Assembly: GCA_023251775.1 (NCBI GenBank)
Contig: JAHEYC010000035.1
Coordinates: 1 to 33,382, forward strand
Length of the DNA stretch: 33,382 nt
Source of the DNA: Sphingobacteriaceae bacterium
GTDB taxonomy: Bacteria; Bacteroidota; Bacteroidia; B-17B0; Aurantibacillaceae
Direction: 5' to 3'
Part shown: piece after piece, positions 1 to 10,900 of the stretch
How positions within the stretch are numbered: position 1 is the stretch's first letter
Layout of the letters: every line of letters begins with the position of its first letter
Translations under genes and position numbers: made by a program
The notes under the pieces: model-generated
Database searches by the model: none
What the model saw: only the letters and a program-made list of their open reading frames with translations
What the model was told of the DNA's origin: nothing

Positions 1-2935
1 TATAATTTACCGGAACGTTTGGTACAGGCGACGTTATAACAGTTGTCACTTGCATACTCGTAATACTTTTACTCGCGCAACCAATTGTAAAGTTAGTTGG
101 ACTCGTGACTGTAAATATTGGCACACCAACCGAAGCAGTTACCTGAACTGATTTTGTGGCTTTACATCCGGTAATATTGTAAACCGATTCTCCCCAATAC
201 ACACCAGGCTGACCCGGACAGAAAATATTTATAGTTCCTTGCGCAGCACCAACATAAACCGTATTTGATCCTGATACCTGAAACCAATTTGTTGTAACGT
301 TCGGGCCTAAATTACTTGTAAGTGTAAAACAGCCGCTTCCACCGGCACACGTAATATTATTTACAGTTGGTGTAATAACAATTGTTGGAGATTGCAAATT
401 CTGATACACTGTATATGTTTGCGCATATTGACAACCTGTAGAACTTGTTCCTACTACTTGTCCTGTACATGCCTGATTAAAACTCATAGTTGTTCCAACT
501 AACGAATTTGTACATACAGGGAACCACGTGAAAGTTAACGGAACACCATTTGTTATACTCGTCGTTAAAACTACATTTGGATTTAAGCATGTTACTGTAT
601 AATCTCCGCTTGGATTTACAACAACAAAACTAGCTTGCTGCGGTATTGGAGGAACCACAAACGAAACTGCAGTTGTACATCCGTTGGCAGTAGTTACCGT
701 AACATTATTTATACCCGGTACTAATCCGGCCGCAGTTCCACTATTTACAGTGGTTACAGTACTTGGCATTGGACTCCACGTTGTAGTATAATTTGGACTT
801 CCACTCGGATTAAATGTTATATTTAAATTTACGCTGCTGGTCACAGGATTTGCACAAGTTCCGTTAGTTAGAACCGTATTTGTAAATGGTGCAGGGAAAA
901 CCGTAACTGTTGCAATTGTAGTATTAGTAGTTAATACACTTGTTGAATTCAATCCGGTGATGTACAATGTATAATTTGTAGTTACTGTTGGAGCAACTGT
1001 AAATGTATTGCTTGACTGAATTGTTGCGCCAGGTTGAATAGAATAACTTGGACTAGTTAAGTTATTTGGATTACCAATACTTATAGCTGCTACCTGACCA
1101 AAACAAATGGCTGTGTTGGTTGCAGGAATATTATAATTACAATCAGGGGCTAATGCACATGTAATGCTATTTATTGCAGAGTATGTTCCACAAAAACCGC
1201 TTCCACTTACGTAAAGTACTTTATTTCCCTTATCCAATTTAATATCATACACATATTTATTTACTGTGGTAGCATTTGCGTTAATGCTTGGTAAAGCAAC
1301 AAAACTACTTCCTGTGTATTTATAAGACAAAATATTTCCATTACCTCCAATATAAACGTTATTGCAATCATCAACTGCAATACCACCCTGCTCTTTTAAG
1401 TTAAGTCCAGCCACTGTTGTAGCGGTGATCATATTTCCGGTTACTTTGTTGTATGCAGCAAGGTTAAATCCATCCCAATAAAACAAAAAGTTATTATTAG
1501 ACGCCAAGGCATTGAATCCATTAGAAGTTACAGCCCCGCCAACATAAAATGATTTATTTCCAGCTTCTGAGAACGTACTAAAATTTGTTGGTGCTATCCA
1601 AACAGAACTTGTGAACGCCGAATTGATCTTGGTGATCATATTGTTTAGATACGTAGTTTGAACCGAAGCAAACAAAAAATAGATCTCACCCGAATTATCG
1701 ATCGTATGCGAAGCAACGTCGTGTCCTTGTGTAGCAGTTGGTCCAAAAAATACAATAGGAACAATTGTTCCTGTAACCTGATCCATGATACCGGAACATT
1801 CATTTGAATAAATACTTCCTCCTAAACCATAGATCTTATCGGTAGCACAGTGGTAAGCCATATCCCATATCTCCGACCACGAAGCCACATTATTGCTCAT
1901 TAAATTATCGTAATTCCCAAATGGATCAAGGCGAATGATAGTTGCAGTTAAAGATTTTCCAACGTAAACCTTCCCACTGAAACGGTGAACAACAAAGTTG
2001 TACGCAGCAGCTATAGAAGATGACCAAGGCGGTGCAGCCATGGAACCGGGAAATGTCCATTGTAAAACTCCTAAACTATTGTACTTAGCAACGCTGTTCG
2101 TAGTTCCACCGTACACAAATAAATTTCCGAAATTATCAAAGTCAACATCATAACCATAACCGCTTCCGTTGAACGTGGTGATATTAACTACAAATGGATC
2201 TATCACTAGATCTTTAGATGTATCATAATCTCCTTGGATCGAAAATTCAATATTCTTCTTTTTTATCGTGAAATTAGTTTTGATGTCGCGTCCATCTTGA
2301 GTACTTACTGGTTTATATTCAATAATTGGCTCCATTGGAGTACCAATTCTTACATTACCGTTTTCATCTAATGAAATGCCGTTCACATCACCCGTATAAG
2401 CAATTTTTACTTGACTTGGATCTGCTCCGGGATGAAGAATAACATTGTATTTAATTCCGGCCTCTTTATCATCAGGAATGATATATTCGATATCAATTTT
2501 ATTATACACATTTAAATAAGTTATCTTTTTAAAACAATGCGCGTTGAGTTCCGGTCCGCCATAAGTAAAATAATGACTTTGTTTCTCACTTTCTATGATC
2601 TGTATATTAGAATTACAATTTACCCAGTTCATGTTCACGTAATAGATCTGATTTGGTTTTCTATACGACACCATTCTCTTTTCTTGCTCTTCGATCTCCT
2701 CTTGTGTTGGCTCAAAGCGTTTCACTAACACATAAGTTAATCCTTTTGGAGTGAAATAGATATTCTCATTTCCATTCTCTATTCCAAATTTTACTTTGTC
2801 TTGTGTTGGAAGATGTTTGTCGAACTGGCCTTTATTTTCAATAAAAACACGCGTTCCAAAAACGTCCTTGTCGCGAACTGCAAGAACATTCATACTTAAA
2901 AAAATAAGTAAACCAAATACCAGTAGTCGTTTCAT
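1..2935 (-). CDS. Giant secreted Ig-like repeat protein, DUF7948 N-terminus (3' end off window)
   Basis: The open frame runs from an ATG at 2935 to the left edge with no stop, giving 978 visible codons. The N-terminus is a signal peptide (MKRLLVFGLLIFLSMNVLA). A DUF7948-like domain follows: FIENKGQF near residue 30, then KYNVILHPGADPSQVKI. Next comes a region rich in GN-[VL]-[FY]-V-[YG] and D-N-GE-I-Y-F patterns that looks like a beta-propeller, but it lacks the YYGG repeats of its neighbours. From about residue 620 it enters the Cys-containing Ig-like repeats (TCLNPN, ITCAGGSGCF, IGCASKS) that its three upstream paralogues share almost word for word. The missing end very likely carries a PKD and a CHU_C type B T9SS sorting domain as in the paralogues; that is inference. 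It is the last visible gene of a four-gene tandem array, 117 bp after its neighbour. Likely a cell-surface or secreted adhesin-like protein; ligand unknown. Confidence 0.85.
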   Translation of the reverse strand, partial: MKRLLVFGLLIFLSMNVLAVRDKDVFGTRVFIENKGQFDKHLPTQDKVKFGIENGNENIYFTPKGLTYVLVKRFEPTQEEIEEQEKRMVSYRKPNQIYYVNMNWVNCNSNIQIIESEKQSHYFTYGGPELNAHCFKKITYLNVYNKIDIEYIIPDDKEAGIKYNVILHPGADPSQVKIAYTGDVNGISLDENGNVRIGTPMEPIIEYKPVSTQDGRDIKTNFTIKKKNIEFSIQGDYDTSKDLVIDPFVVNITTFNGSGYGYDVDFDNFGNLFVYGGTTNSVAKYNSLGVLQWTFPGSMAAPPWSSSIAAAYNFVVHRFSGKVYVGKSLTATIIRLDPFGNYDNLMSNNVASWSEIWDMAYHCATDKIYGLGGSIYSNECSGIMDQVTGTIVPIVFFGPTATQGHDVASHTIDNSGEIYFLFASVQTTYLNNMITKINSAFTSSVWIAPTNFSTFSEAGNKSFYVGGAVTSNGFNALASNNNFLFYWDGFNLAAYNKVTGNMITATTVAGLNLKEQGGIAVDDCNNVYIGGNGNILSYKYTGSSFVALPSINANATTVNKYVYDIKLDKGNKVLYVSGSGFCGTYSAINSITCALAPDCNYNIPATNTAICFGQVAAISIGNPNNLTSPSYSIQPGATIQSSNTFTVAPTVTTNYTLYITGLNSTSVLTTNTTIATVTVFPAPFTNTVLTNGTCANPVTSSVNLNITFNPSGSPNYTTTWSPMPSTVTTVNSGTAAGLVPGINNVTVTTANGCTTAVSFVVPPIPQQASFVVVNPSGDYTVTCLNPNVVLTTSITNGVPLTFTWFPVCTNSLVGTTMSFNQACTGQVVGTSSTGCQYAQTYTVYQNLQSPTIVITPTVNNITCAGGSGCFTLTSNLGPNVTTNWFQVSGSNTVYVGAAQGTINIFCPGQPGVYWGESVYNITGCKATKSVQVTASVGVPIFTVTSPTNFTIGCASKSITSMQVTTVITSPVPNVPVNY

Positions 2936-2952
2936 ATCTTTATTTTTATTTT

Positions 2953-2968
2953 AAGGACTAAAGCCCTT
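2953..2968. repeat. Imperfect palindrome between two giant genes
   Basis: AAGGACTAAAGCCCTT folds with AAGG/CCTT plus CT/AG and one mismatch. It lies just upstream of the ATG at 2935 in the 117-bp gap. It resembles, in degenerate form, the GGACTAAAGTCC-type palindromes common in Bacteroidota intergenic DNA. That match is from memory. A role is not shown. Confidence 0.4.
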
Positions 2969-3052
2969 GTATTATATATAACTGCCCTTCACTAATATAC
3001 TCAGAATTAGGCAAAATCAAAAGAAAACTTTTACCTGGTAAAAAGGCCTCTT

Positions 3053-6000
3053 TTAACGATATAAACTCACATTTCCCTTCATATCGTACTCTTCTCCATC
3101 CTTACCTGTAGCCTTGAGCACATAAAAGAAGGTTCCCGCAGCACAATCTTTACCAAATTGATTCTTTCCATCCCATGCAAAATTACCGGTATCGCTTGTA
3201 AGTTCGTAAACTTTAGTTCCCCAACGATCATAAATAATGATGTATACCTCTTTTAAATTTGTTGCTCTTAAACGGAAAATATCATTTGCTTTATCGCCAT
3301 TTGGTGTGAATACATTTGGAACTTCCAGTTTCGATGGAAGGTCAACTACGATCGTTCTCATGGCTGTTGCAGTGCATTTTCCTTTTTTCACCATCAATAT
3401 AACTGTAAATGTTCCCGAGCTTGTGTAAGAAGCCGAAGTTGGAACAGTATTGTAAACTGTTTGTGTTACTGCACCATTTCCATATCCCCAAGTAGAAATG
3501 ATGCTACTGGCGCCTGTACTCGTTGAACTTAAATTATTGAATGTAACAAGCAACGGAGCAAAACCATTATCCGGAGTTGCAGAAAAATTGGCTGTTAAAC
3601 TTCCAATAATAACGGGAATGCCAATGGTAGACTTGCAACCATTAATTGTATTTGTAACGATCACATGGTAATCGCCCGGCGTATTTGTAACTAACATCGA
3701 TGAAGTTAAATTAGACGTTAAAGCCCCCGGTGGTACGTGCCATTCATAAATAAAGCCTGTTGTTGTTCCTGTTATAGTTGCAAATATTCCTACAGTAGGA
3801 TTTGGCGCACAATCCAATGTAAAACTGGTTGAGGTCAATGGTGGTTCTGCAAAATCACTCGCTACATTATACGTTGCCGAATATGTACAGCCATTCACAA
3901 CGGAAGTTGAAATAGATGTATGGGTGCCCGCAGCAGTTGTATTATATTGAGTACCCGGAATTCCACTTCCTACCGGAGGATACCAAAAATAAGTTGGAAC
4001 TAATGCAGCCGCTAAAGTTGGTGTTACAATGGGAACGATCACCACATCGGCATTTTTACAGTTGATCACCGAATTGGTTAAAGCACTTATTGTGAATTTA
4101 GGTAAACGCACATCCTGATTTATTTGCACCGTTTTACTTGATACACACTTGTTATTATTGTCAACAGCCCCAACGGTAAATATTCCAACCATGGTAATAT
4201 TATTTGTTGCGTTGGTAATAGCCGAATTAATTGTGACTGTATGATTTGGTGTCGGATTTATTGAATTAGAAGGAACTGCCGGAACTGTCCATGTAATAGT
4301 TGTGTTTGTATTACTACTAATTCCATTCAACACCATACTCGGATCCTTACAACTTAAAATACTTAACGATTGTATAAAATCAATGTTTGGAGCAATGGTA
4401 TTTTGAATGATGGAAATGGATTGACTTGAGACACAATTATTGGTAAGATCTTTTACGTAGATCACATAAGTTCCCGGAATGGTGATATTGTTGAGATTTG
4501 GATTTGTTGTGAATGTTGTTGGTGTTCCGGTAACAGGTGGGATCATAAATGTATAATTCACCGGAGTATTGAGTACAGGAGATGTTATAACCGTTGTTAC
4601 CTGCATACTTGTGATGCTTGTGCTTGCGCAACCAATTGTAAAATTAGATGGGCTTGTGACCGTAAATACAGGAACGCCCAATGAGGCTGTTACCAAAACA
4701 GATTGCGTTGTTCTACATCCTGTAATATTATAAACCGATTCAAACCAATAAGTACCGGGCTGGCCGGGAGAAAAAATATTTATTGTTCCTTGCGCTGCTC
4801 CAACATAAATGGTACTTGTGCCTTGAATGATGAACCAATTAGTAGTAACGTTTGGTCCCAAAGTACTTGTTCCTGTAAAAGTTCCGGGCGGAACACCACA
4901 AATAATATTCATTACACTTGGCGTTACAACCACCGCAGGCGCTGTAAAATTTTGATAGACCGTAAATGTTTTTGCAACATTACATCCTGTTGAAGTTGTT
5001 CCAACTACTTGTCCCGTACACGCTGTTGTAAAATTAAAACTTGGCCCAGCCACAGTTGGCGAACACGCGCTCCATACAAATGTCAAAGGATTACCATTAG
5101 TAACGCTTGTAGTTAATAATACATTTGGATTTAAACACGTGATCGTATAATCATTACTTGGATTGATGATGATAAAATCAGCTGGTTGCATGATCGGTGT
5201 TACCGAAAAATTCACAACAGTTGTACATCCGTTAGAAGTAGTAATGGTTGCTGAATTTGGACCTGGAACTAATCCTGCTGCTGTGGCTGAATTTACAGAT
5301 GAATAACTTGCAGGTAGAGGACTCCATGTTGTTGTATAATTTGGACTTCCACTTGGTAAGAACGAAACTGCAATATTCACGCTATTATTTGTAGTTGTAC
5401 ACGAACTATTTAAAACAAGTGGGTTTGCTTGGGGTGCAGGATAAACTGTACCGTTAGCAGTGGTTGAATAAGTTACCATAACACTCGAACTATTTAATCC
5501 CGTAATGTAAAGAGTGTAAACAGTATTGGCCGTTGGCGAAACAGTAAAGTTTGGACTAGACTGCACCACCGCTGTTGGTTGAATAGAATAACTCGGATTA
5601 GTTAAATTAAAAAGATTTGGCATTGTTATCACCGTACTTGTTCCGTAGCATAAATAAAAATCAAAAGGCACAAGAGAACAACTGGCAATATTAAATTTGG
5701 CAATAAAAAAATCATCAGCATCCACGTTTGATTTATTATAAGCGCCGGCATAATTTTGCAAAGCATTACTAGTACTATAAAAACACCAATAACCAACAAT
5801 AAATAAATAACCGTTATTATCTACTTTAAGGGAAGTTCCTTTTTCGTCAAAACCATCCGTTCCACAATACGTTGACCACAACATACTATTTAAAGGAGTG
5901 AAAGCTGCAAACCAAACATCATCAGAAGTTTGTTTTGTAGGAATATAAAAAGCTCCGTTGCCGGGGTTTGCTAAAGGAAGATCGGTAGACTCTGTATTGC

Positions 6001-7966
6001 CCGTTGTGTAAATATGTCCGCAATTATCGCTTACAACAGCACAACCATCATCATTATCGCTACCACCATAATACGTTGACCATACTTGCGCGCCGGGATT
6101 TGTAAATCGAATGTAAAATACGTCACTCGTATTTGCAGGACCTAATTTTATTGATTGGTAATATGCGCCACTTCCCGGATTTGCTAAAGGAAAATTAGAA
6201 GAGTACGTTTGTCCGATAACATAAATTGCTCCGCCTGCACTTACATTTGCTCCCCTTGCCATATCATCTGTTGAACCTCCATAATAAGTTCCCCAACTTC
6301 GAACACCAGCGTTATTGATGCGCACAATAAATGCATCTTTTTGTCCTGCATTAGCGGGTTGATAATAAGCGCCACCACCGGGGTTTTGTATTGGAAAATT
6401 TGTTGAGGCTGTTTCTCCAACGATCATCATCCCTACTGCCATATCTCTTGTAATGTAATGCGCTACATCATCGCCGTTGCCTCCGTAATAACTCGACCAT
6501 ACCTGCGCACCCGCTGCATTAAATTTTACAACAAATGCATCAAGTCCACCACCATTTACACCTTGATAATAAGTTCCGCCACCGGGATTATTCAAAGGAA
6601 AATTAGTGGAAAGTGTCCAACCAACCATAAAAACATTTCCTGCAGCATCGGTCACAACTCCTCTGGCGCCTTCACTTGCCGATCCTCCATAATACGTTGC
6701 CCATTGTAAATTACCATTATTAGTAAATTTCATGATAACTGCATCGCCGCCTTCATTATTTGTATTAACTCCACCGGCATAAACACTTTGATTATACGAA
6801 CCTGCTTGATTTTGCAAGGGAAAATTACTCGACAAAGAACAACCTGCAACATAAACGTTGTTGTTATTATCAACAGTGATTGAAGCTCCATTATCATCAT
6901 TTGTTCCTCCATAATATGTGCACCAAATAAGCGCGCCTATATTTGTGAATTTGAAAATAACGATATCTCCACCATGTCCTTCAACACTACTTGAACTTCC
7001 GCCATATGTTCCCTGAAAATATGCTCCACCACCGGGATTTATCACTGGCATGTTGGCCGTAGAAAAAGAATTTCCAACAACAAATACATTTCCGTTGGCA
7101 TCGATCGCGTTAGAGACATCAGAATTTTTTTCCCACCAATCGCCGCCATAATACGTTCCCCAAATTAAATTAAGTGGTGGATCAATAGTTAGAGTTTGAG
7201 AGTGATCATAATCTTCAAGTTCATAAGAAATAATATTGTCTTTTAAACTATAAGATGTTCCAATTTCTTTTCCATTTACATAACTTACCGCTACACCTTC
7301 CTTTACTTCGCGCAAAGGCGTTTTTATAGTGATGGAGTTATTATGCTCTATCAATACATCAGCCCATTTATAAAGTAATTTTATTTGCGAGGGATCCGCA
7401 TTTGGATGAACAACAAAATCATATTTTATCAAACCATTTTCTTTTTCACTTACATACCAGATCCAATCAATGCCTTCATAAATATTTTTAAAGGTTAACT
7501 TCTGAAATTGTTTTACATTGGTGATGTGTTTATCCGAAAGATAATAGTTAGAGAAAAAAACCAATTCATTTTCGGCAATTATGTTCTCCTTTTCAATACG
7601 AGCACCTAACAGATCAACATCCACCCTGTTGTATAAGATAGAATCTTGCGAATGTTCGCCCTTTTTATGGGGTTTATGCTCGCCGGCCGACTTAAAGAAT
7701 AAATAAGAGATGCCCTTTTCCCCAAGGTAAATATCAGCATCCTTTGTTTTGAATCTGTAAAAATAATCTTCTAAGTAATTTCCTTTTTCATCGATAAATT
7801 GTCCTTTATTTTCTTCAAACCCTATCGCCGCTTTCTTATCTCCCGTACCAAAAGCATTCTGCATCGAAAAATTTGGTTTATCGTAAAGCAAACCATTGTT
7901 TGAAGCGATCAAATGAACGCTTAATGCTAAAAAAAGAAGAATATAATTAAAGATCTTTGAGCTCAT
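3053..7966 (-). CDS. Giant T9SS type B secreted protein: DUF7948, seven SBBP repeats, Ig-like array, PKD, CHU_C
   Basis: This protein has 1637 residues. A signal peptide (residues 1-22) precedes a DUF7948-like domain at about 48-265 (FEENKGQFID, GIDWIWY, KYDFVVHPNADPSQIKL). Seven SBBP beta-propeller repeats follow, each starting W-x-[ST]-Y-[YC]-G and containing G-N-V-[FY]-V-x-G and NFPLxNPGGGxYY. Then come about six Ig-like units opening with a conserved Cys (TCLNPN, IICGVPPG, IGCASTS, LSCKDPS, INCKNAD, LDCAPNP). A PKD domain (ANFSATPDNGFAPLLVTF) precedes the C-terminal 93-residue CHU_C/TIGR04131 sorting domain (VPNVFTPNGD, YDRWG, WDGK, GTFFYVLKA). It is probably exported by Sec, moved across the outer membrane by the T9SS and displayed or released. 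The start lies 9 bp after the stop of the upstream paralogue, so the two are probably cotranscribed and translationally coupled. No Shine-Dalgarno sequence is visible, which is usual in the phylum. Confidence 0.93.
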   Translation of the reverse strand: MSSKIFNYILLFLALSVHLIASNNGLLYDKPNFSMQNAFGTGDKKAAIGFEENKGQFIDEKGNYLEDYFYRFKTKDADIYLGEKGISYLFFKSAGEHKPHKKGEHSQDSILYNRVDVDLLGARIEKENIIAENELVFFSNYYLSDKHITNVKQFQKLTFKNIYEGIDWIWYVSEKENGLIKYDFVVHPNADPSQIKLLYKWADVLIEHNNSITIKTPLREVKEGVAVSYVNGKEIGTSYSLKDNIISYELEDYDHSQTLTIDPPLNLIWGTYYGGDWWEKNSDVSNAIDANGNVFVVGNSFSTANMPVINPGGGAYFQGTYGGSSSSVEGHGGDIVIFKFTNIGALIWCTYYGGTNDDNGASITVDNNNNVYVAGCSLSSNFPLQNQAGSYNQSVYAGGVNTNNEGGDAVIMKFTNNGNLQWATYYGGSASEGARGVVTDAAGNVFMVGWTLSTNFPLNNPGGGTYYQGVNGGGLDAFVVKFNAAGAQVWSSYYGGNGDDVAHYITRDMAVGMMIVGETASTNFPIQNPGGGAYYQPANAGQKDAFIVRINNAGVRSWGTYYGGSTDDMARGANVSAGGAIYVIGQTYSSNFPLANPGSGAYYQSIKLGPANTSDVFYIRFTNPGAQVWSTYYGGSDNDDGCAVVSDNCGHIYTTGNTESTDLPLANPGNGAFYIPTKQTSDDVWFAAFTPLNSMLWSTYCGTDGFDEKGTSLKVDNNGYLFIVGYWCFYSTSNALQNYAGAYNKSNVDADDFFIAKFNIASCSLVPFDFYLCYGTSTVITMPNLFNLTNPSYSIQPTAVVQSSPNFTVSPTANTVYTLYITGLNSSSVMVTYSTTANGTVYPAPQANPLVLNSSCTTTNNSVNIAVSFLPSGSPNYTTTWSPLPASYSSVNSATAAGLVPGPNSATITTSNGCTTVVNFSVTPIMQPADFIIINPSNDYTITCLNPNVLLTTSVTNGNPLTFVWSACSPTVAGPSFNFTTACTGQVVGTTSTGCNVAKTFTVYQNFTAPAVVVTPSVMNIICGVPPGTFTGTSTLGPNVTTNWFIIQGTSTIYVGAAQGTINIFSPGQPGTYWFESVYNITGCRTTQSVLVTASLGVPVFTVTSPSNFTIGCASTSITSMQVTTVITSPVLNTPVNYTFMIPPVTGTPTTFTTNPNLNNITIPGTYVIYVKDLTNNCVSSQSISIIQNTIAPNIDFIQSLSILSCKDPSMVLNGISSNTNTTITWTVPAVPSNSINPTPNHTVTINSAITNATNNITMVGIFTVGAVDNNNKCVSSKTVQINQDVRLPKFTISALTNSVINCKNADVVIVPIVTPTLAAALVPTYFWYPPVGSGIPGTQYNTTAAGTHTSISTSVVNGCTYSATYNVASDFAEPPLTSTSFTLDCAPNPTVGIFATITGTTTGFIYEWHVPPGALTSNLTSSMLVTNTPGDYHVIVTNTINGCKSTIGIPVIIGSLTANFSATPDNGFAPLLVTFNNLSSTSTGASSIISTWGYGNGAVTQTVYNTVPTSASYTSSGTFTVILMVKKGKCTATAMRTIVVDLPSKLEVPNVFTPNGDKANDIFRLRATNLKEVYIIIYDRWGTKVYELTSDTGNFAWDGKNQFGKDCAAGTFFYVLKATGKDGEEYDMKGNVSLYR

Positions 7967-7975
7967 ATGATTTTT

Positions 7976-10900
7976 TTATCTAAATAAACTTACATTACCT
8001 TTCAGATCATATTCCTGTCCATCTTTTCCTGTTGCTTTGATAATGTAAAAATACGTTCCTTCTGCACAATCTTTTCCATATTGTGTCTTACCATCCCAAG
8101 CAAAATTTCCTGTATCACTGGTAAGCTCGTAAACTTTATTTCCCCATCTATCGTAAACTATCAAATACACTTCCGCCAAATTGCTTGATATTAATCGGAA
8201 GATATCATTTACTTTATCGCCATTTGGTGTGAACACGTTTGGTACTTCCAGTTTTGATGGCAATTCAACCACAATAGTTTTCATCCTCACATCCACACAC
8301 ATCCCTTTTTGTGCTTTTAAATACACTGTATAAGTTCCCGACGCAGTATAAGATGCACTTACAGGAGATGTATTGTACACGGTTGGTGTTGTTGCACCAT
8401 TTCCATAACCCCAAGTTGAAATGATACTTGTTGCACCTGTACTTGTTGAACTTGTATTATTGAATGTAACCAGTAATGGCGCAAAACCATGGTCGGGACT
8501 TGGAACAAAATCAGCAATGATAGATCCGCCGATCACCGAATAATCTCCTTGGTTAACGCAACCATTCAATGTATTTGTAATAGTAACAAAATAATTTCCT
8601 GTCATGTTTGATGTTAATGCCGATCCGCTTAATGCAGATGTTAATGCTCCCGGAGGAACTGTCCACGAATATGTAAAGCCGGTTGTTGTTCCCGTTATTG
8701 CAGGGAATAATGTTACCGTTGGATTTGTTGCGCAATCTAAGGTAAATTCAGGAGAAACACCAACAGCAGGTGGCGTAACGTCAATTGCCACATTGTATGT
8801 TGCTGAATAGGTACAACCATTTACCACTGATGTGCAAATTGAAGTATGCGTGCCCGGTGCTGTTGAATTAAATTGCGTTCCCGGAATTCCACTTCCAACA
8901 GGTGGATACCAAACATATGTAGGAACTAATGCAACCGCTAATGTTGGTGTTACAATTGGAACGATCACAACATCGGGATTCTTACAATTGATAACAGAAT
9001 TTGTAAGTGCACTAATAGTAAATTTTGGTAAGCGTATATCTTGTAAGATCTGCACGGTTTTACTAGAACTACACATATTATTTTGATCAACTGCACCAAC
9101 GGTATAAATTCCTACCGCAGTAATATTATTTGAGGAGTTTGTTACCGCAGGATTTATTGTTACTGTTGTATTTGGTGTTGGATTAATAGAATTAGATGGG
9201 ATTGCAGGAACAGTCCAAGTAATGGTTGTATTTGTATTGCTGCTAATTCCATTCAACACCATGCTCGGATCTCTACAACTTAAAATACTTAAAGGCTGAA
9301 TAAAATCTACATTCGGTGCAAACGTATTTTGTATGATACTTATAGACTGTGATGAGATGCAATTATTAGTTAGATCTTTCACATAGATCACATAAATTCC
9401 GGGAACAGTAATATTATTTAAATTCGGATTTGTTGTGAATGTTGTTGGTGTTCCGGTAACGGGTGGTATCATGAATGTATAATTCACAGGAACGTTTAAC
9501 ACAGGAGAAGTAATTACCGTTGTTACTTGCATACTGGTTATACTTTTACTCGCGCAACCAATGGTAAAATTAGTTGGACTCGTAATTGTAAATATAGGGA
9601 CACCAACGGATGCGGTTACTTGAACAGACTTAGTAGACTTACATCCCGTTAAATTATTTACCGATTCTCCCCAATACACCCCTGGTGATCCGGCGCAGAA
9701 AACATTTATTGTTCCTTGCGCTGCGCCAACATATATGGTGTTTGTTCCCGAGACCTGAAACCAATTTGTTGTCACGTTTGGTCCTAAATTACTGGTAAGT
9801 GTAAAACATCCACTTCCACCCGCGCACGTGATATTATTTATAGTTGGCGTAATAGCAATTGTTGGAGATGTAAAATTCTGATAAATTGTAAACGTTTGTA
9901 CAAATTGGCAACCGGTTGGACTTGTTCCTATCACTTGTCCAGTGCATGGTTGACTAAAATTCATACTTGTACCTACAACCGAGCCTGTACAACTTGGGAA
10001 CCATGTAAAAGTTAGTGGCACGGCATTGGTAATACTTGTGGTCAACACAATATTTGTATTCAAACATGTAATTGTGTAATCGTTACTTGGATTAACGATC
10101 ACAAAACTTGCTGGTTGAGGAACAGGCGGAACAGTGAACGTAACACTGGTGGTACATCCTGCTGATGTTGTTATGGTAACATTATTTGCACCCGGCACTA
10201 ATCCGGAAGCGGTTCCACTATTTACGGTTGTAACTGTTCCGGGTAAAGGACTCCATGTGCATGTATAATTAGGACTTCCACTTGGATTAAAGGTTATATT
10301 TAAATTAACGCTGCTAGTGACTGGATTAGCGCAAGTTCCGTTCATTACAATTGGATTAGTAGTAGGTGTTGGGTTAACGGAAACTGTTGCAATAACCGAA
10401 TACGTTACAATTTGACTAACAGAATTTGTTCCTGTTACATACAATGAATACGTAGTAGAAGTTGATGGTGAAACAGTAAAAACAGGAGTTGCTTGAACTG
10501 TTGCGCCCGGTTGTATAGAATAACTTGGATTAGCTAATTGAAATGGATTTCCAATGCTTACGGTCGTTACAGCGCCATTACAAATAGCAACACTTGAATT
10601 AGCAGAACACATGAATGATGCTGCATCGCTAGACCCTGAAGTTGGTCCCGGAATAACATTCATTACAGTGAAAGACGTATTTGTAGCAAGGTTGATCGCA
10701 CCCAAAGTCCCGGACGCAGCAGCGCCTGCAATTCCATAAATATAACCATTCAATCCCATGGCAACTCCGCCCCAAGTGCTAGCGGGTGTATAAGTTGTAA
10801 TTGTAGAGGTAACTATGACACCTGCTGTAGTGATCTTGTGTGTTTGTGTGTACAAGTGGTTATCAAAAATATTATAAACTATATCAATGAAACCGCCTGT

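Noticed and set aside
3031-3055. Terminator after the giant gene ending at 3053
   Set aside because: The near-palindrome around AGGCCT has no proper loop and only A/T pairs outside the core; too weak to call.
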